DNA of 64,000 bases, taken from Streptomyces verrucosisporus. Its GTDB lineage: Bacteria; Actinomycetota; Actinomycetes; Streptomycetales; Streptomycetaceae. A program made the translations under genes and the position numbers. The notes under the pieces were generated by a model. The model worked only from the letters and a program-made list of their open reading frames with translations, was not told the DNA's origin and made no database searches. Shown here in pieces: positions 62,523-64,000 of this stretch. The DNA lies in the NCBI RefSeq assembly GCF_017114865.1, contig NZ_JADEYH010000022.1, positions 21,640-85,639 on the forward strand, in the 5' to 3' direction. The stretch's first letter is position 1; each line of letters starts with the position of its first letter.

Positions 62523-62667
62523 AGGTTCACCCCACTCGCCTCCCTGGCACGTACGCTCGCCGCGTCGACCGAAAGCCCAGGTAGGGCAACCGCATGCGGC
62601 TTTGGGCCGCCTTGCGATCGCACGGCACCGGACCGCCTCGCCACCGGGCGGACCTTGACCGACGCGG
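62511..62667. repeat. 16-bp inverted repeat pair flanking 125 nt
   Basis: CCGCGTCGGTCAAGGT (62511-62526) and its exact complement (62652-62667) flank a 125-nt segment without a gene, next to the IS remnant. It may be another old insertion end. Confidence 0.5.
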
Positions 62668-62669
62668 CG

Positions 62670-63320
62670 CTAGTGGCCGGAGTGGTCGTGGTCACCGCCC
62701 TGCGGCGGGCGGAGGGACGCTCCCGGGACGGCGCCGGAGAACTGCCCGGCCGCGCCGTTGCGGGCGCCCTCGGGCCATACGAGTACCTGGTAGCCGACGG
62801 CCACGATGTCGGGCACGGCCCAGGCGCTCAGTTCCGTCGCGCTCTCGCCCGGCGCCAGCTCGCCCTCGAAGCCGCCGTCCCCGTCGGCCCTCTGGGCCAT
62901 GCCGCCCACCTCGACCCCCACCCACTGGACCTCCACCGCGTCCAGGTCGAGGGGCGTATCGCCGTTGTTGGTCAGCTTCACGCGCAGTCCCAGCGGCTCG
63001 CCGCTCTGCCCCAGCAGCTTCTCGCGGGCCCCGGCCAGCCGCTTGTCGTCCACCGTGCCGCCCTGGACGTCGGTGCGGTCGGCCGGACGCAGCCGTCCCA
63101 GTACCGTCGCCGTCGCCTCCAGGCCGTCCGGCCAGGCGAAGGTCTTCCCGGCCGGTACCGCAGACGGCCTGGCGGATGCCGCCCGCGAGGGTCCGGCGGT
63201 CGCCGAGGCGGAGGGGTCGGGGGCGGCCGGAGGGGCCGGCTCCCCTCCCGCACCGCAACCGGTGAGGGGCAGGGACAGGGATAAGGACATCAGAACCGCT
63301 GCGGGCACGGTTCGGCGCAT
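62670..63320 (-). CDS. Lipoprotein of unknown function (TTA codon)
   Basis: A 216-residue lipoprotein: signal with lipobox LPLTGCGAGG (Cys 22), a disordered Pro/Ala/Ser linker (25-58), then a single beta-rich domain (about 60-195: TFAWPDGLEATATVLGRLRP, LGLRVKLTNNGDTPLDLDAV, VPDIVAVGYQVLVWPEG). This resembles the DUF4352-type immunoglobulin-like domain of surface lipoproteins. It ends in a His-rich HDHSGH that might bind metal. Codon 13 in the signal peptide is TTA (63282-63284), predicting bldA dependence. No partner gene is evident. Confidence 0.8.
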   Translation of the reverse strand: MRRTVPAAVLMSLSLSLPLTGCGAGGEPAPPAAPDPSASATAGPSRAASARPSAVPAGKTFAWPDGLEATATVLGRLRPADRTDVQGGTVDDKRLAGAREKLLGQSGEPLGLRVKLTNNGDTPLDLDAVEVQWVGVEVGGMAQRADGDGGFEGELAPGESATELSAWAVPDIVAVGYQVLVWPEGARNGAAGQFSGAVPGASLRPPQGGDHDHSGH

Positions 63321-63459
63321 GGGGACTCCAGCGGGCGGCGTCGGGCTGGCAACGGCGAGGCCGACGGTAGCGCCCCGCCCCCTGCCCGTAAAGATCGGCG
63401 GTCCCGCCCGCGCCGGGGAAAGACGGGGCCGGGGCGCGGCCGGGCACGGGCGCCCGCTG

Positions 63460-63804
63460 TCACGCCTCGATCACCGCGACCGCGTCCAGGCCGACGGCGT
63501 GCAGGGTCCGCAGGACGGTCCGGTCGGCTCCGCGGACGGTCAGTACGGCGTTCTCCGGCCGTCCGGTGGCCGCGCGGAGCAGGGCGTAGGCGCACGCCAG
63601 GTCGAGGTGGTCCAGACCGTGCATCTCCAGCACGACCTCGTGGGCGCCGAGCAGCCGCGGGTCCGCGAGCCGCTCCTCCAGTTCGCCGAGTGTTCCGGAG
63701 TCCAGCCGGCCGGAGACGGTGAGCACGGCGCGGCGACTCCCGGCCTCGGTGATCGCCAGGGCCGGGCGGTGCGCCCGTGCGGCGGGTTGCGGCTCGTATG
63801 CCAT
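63460..63804 (-). CDS. STAS-domain protein (anti-sigma factor antagonist-like)
   Basis: A 114-residue protein of SpoIIAA-like size: VLTVSGRLDSGTLGELEERL, HEVVLEMHGLDHLDLACAYA, and LLRAATGRPENAVLTVRGAD. The usual phosphorylatable serine (D-S/T in the D-S-x-G/A-L-x-L-L loop) is replaced here: the loop reads GLDHLDLACAYALL, with no serine. So it may not be controlled by phosphorylation, or it may act as a multicomponent STAS partner. Start ATG 63804 with GGAGGCCGCC upstream. No kinase gene is in view. Confidence 0.82.
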   Translation of the reverse strand: MAYEPQPAARAHRPALAITEAGSRRAVLTVSGRLDSGTLGELEERLADPRLLGAHEVVLEMHGLDHLDLACAYALLRAATGRPENAVLTVRGADRTVLRTLHAVGLDAVAVIEA

Positions 63805-63880
63805 GGCGGCCTCCTGCGTGTGCCGGCCGGTGGTGGTTGCGCGCCTGTGTCCGTCTTCTCCCTCCAGCGTCTCACCACCG

Positions 63881-63918
63881 CCCCTGCCCGGTCCGGCGGA
63901 CGCCGGTCCGGGCAGGGG
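63881..63918. terminator. GC hairpin near the right edge
   Basis: Arms CCCCTGCCCGG (63881-63891) and CCGGGCAGGGG (63908-63918), with inner CCGGCG/CGCCGG after a T-T mismatch. It may end a gene located beyond the window and running left. Confidence 0.6.
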
Positions 63919-64000
63919 TGAGCGCGCTCTTCCCCGCTGCCGGGGAAGGTGTGTGCGGCGTCAGGCCCTTGTGCCCCGCGCGACGGGAGCGGGCTGCCCG

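Noticed and set aside
1..64000. tRNA, rRNA and CRISPR arrays
   Set aside because: No cloverleaf-type sequences, rRNA segments or regularly spaced repeats were seen on either strand.

Overview
The window is chromosomal DNA of a high-GC actinomycete, almost certainly Streptomyces or a close relative. The signs are strong third-position G/C bias, rare TTA leucine codons, SCO-type small proteins (a CBS protein, DUF6131, DUF6126, Spo0M), MreB-like and Lsr2-like proteins, many one-component regulators (XRE, TetR, ArsR, PadR, BlaI) and many secreted polysaccharide-degrading enzymes. I saw no rRNA, tRNA or CRISPR array. About 57 intact genes, six gene remnants and one IS remnant are supported.

Layout. 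(1) 1-11.2 kb, light and membranes: the 3' end of an unidentified gene; a heliorhodopsin; a P2-type cation ATPase; a SUKH-like protein fused to an Lsr2 DNA-binding tail; a translationally coupled carotenoid-tailoring operon (CruF-like hydratase, CruG-like glycosyltransferase, CrtI/CrtD-like desaturase); and a convergent BrkB/CDP-alcohol phosphatidyltransferase fusion. (2) 11.2-22 kb: a secreted DUF3103-like protein; a 31-residue peptide gene followed by a GRDP-like gene that has lost a credible stop; a class II aldolase/DHDPS-like operon with a divergent XRE-cupin regulator; CBS and DUF6131 small proteins; a decapitated TetR remnant; a TetR-SGNH hydrolase operon; and an antigen 85-like esterase.

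(3) 22-46 kb, plant cell-wall degradation and regulators: a GH9 cellulase with a perfect CebR-type operator, an orphan CBM2 piece, PL1 and PL9 pectate lyases, and a GH5/X2/CBM46-like endoglucanase. Between them lie an ArsR-SRPBCC/DHFR-like pair, a DUF2975/YozG-like pair, a PadR/acyl-CoA dehydrogenase pair, and a tightly coupled four-gene operon (XRE regulator, ImmA/IrrE-type protease, seven-helix MAB_1171c-like membrane protein, FAD monooxygenase). A long GapB-type GAPDH, a cold-shock protein and an MreB-like protein follow. Two promoters, one upstream of PL1 and one at PL9, carry the same GAAAGCGCTT core beside the -10 box. Three of the four wall hydrolases, the XRE regulator and a late lipoprotein have one TTA codon near the 5' end, which predicts bldA control.

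(4) 45-58 kb: glgC, an ASCH protein, a lipoprotein class A beta-lactamase, a CaCA antiporter, a small HhH-like protein, Spo0M, an M56 protease/BlaI pair, an XRE-cupin/DUF6126 pair, a DrrAB-like ABC exporter, a YrdC/Sua5 protein and a serine/threonine dehydratase. (5) 58-64 kb, mosaic end: a frameshifted serine recombinase, a TetR regulator with two palindromic operators, an alpha/beta hydrolase, an epimerase-like protein, an internally deleted IS1182-like element with 30-bp inverted ends, a lipoprotein and a STAS protein. An 18-bp direct repeat brackets 58.17-62.52 kb.

Many genes are separated by near-perfect GC-rich hairpins without U-tracts, typical of Streptomyces intergenic terminators. 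Functional calls rest on motifs read by eye; no database search was run.
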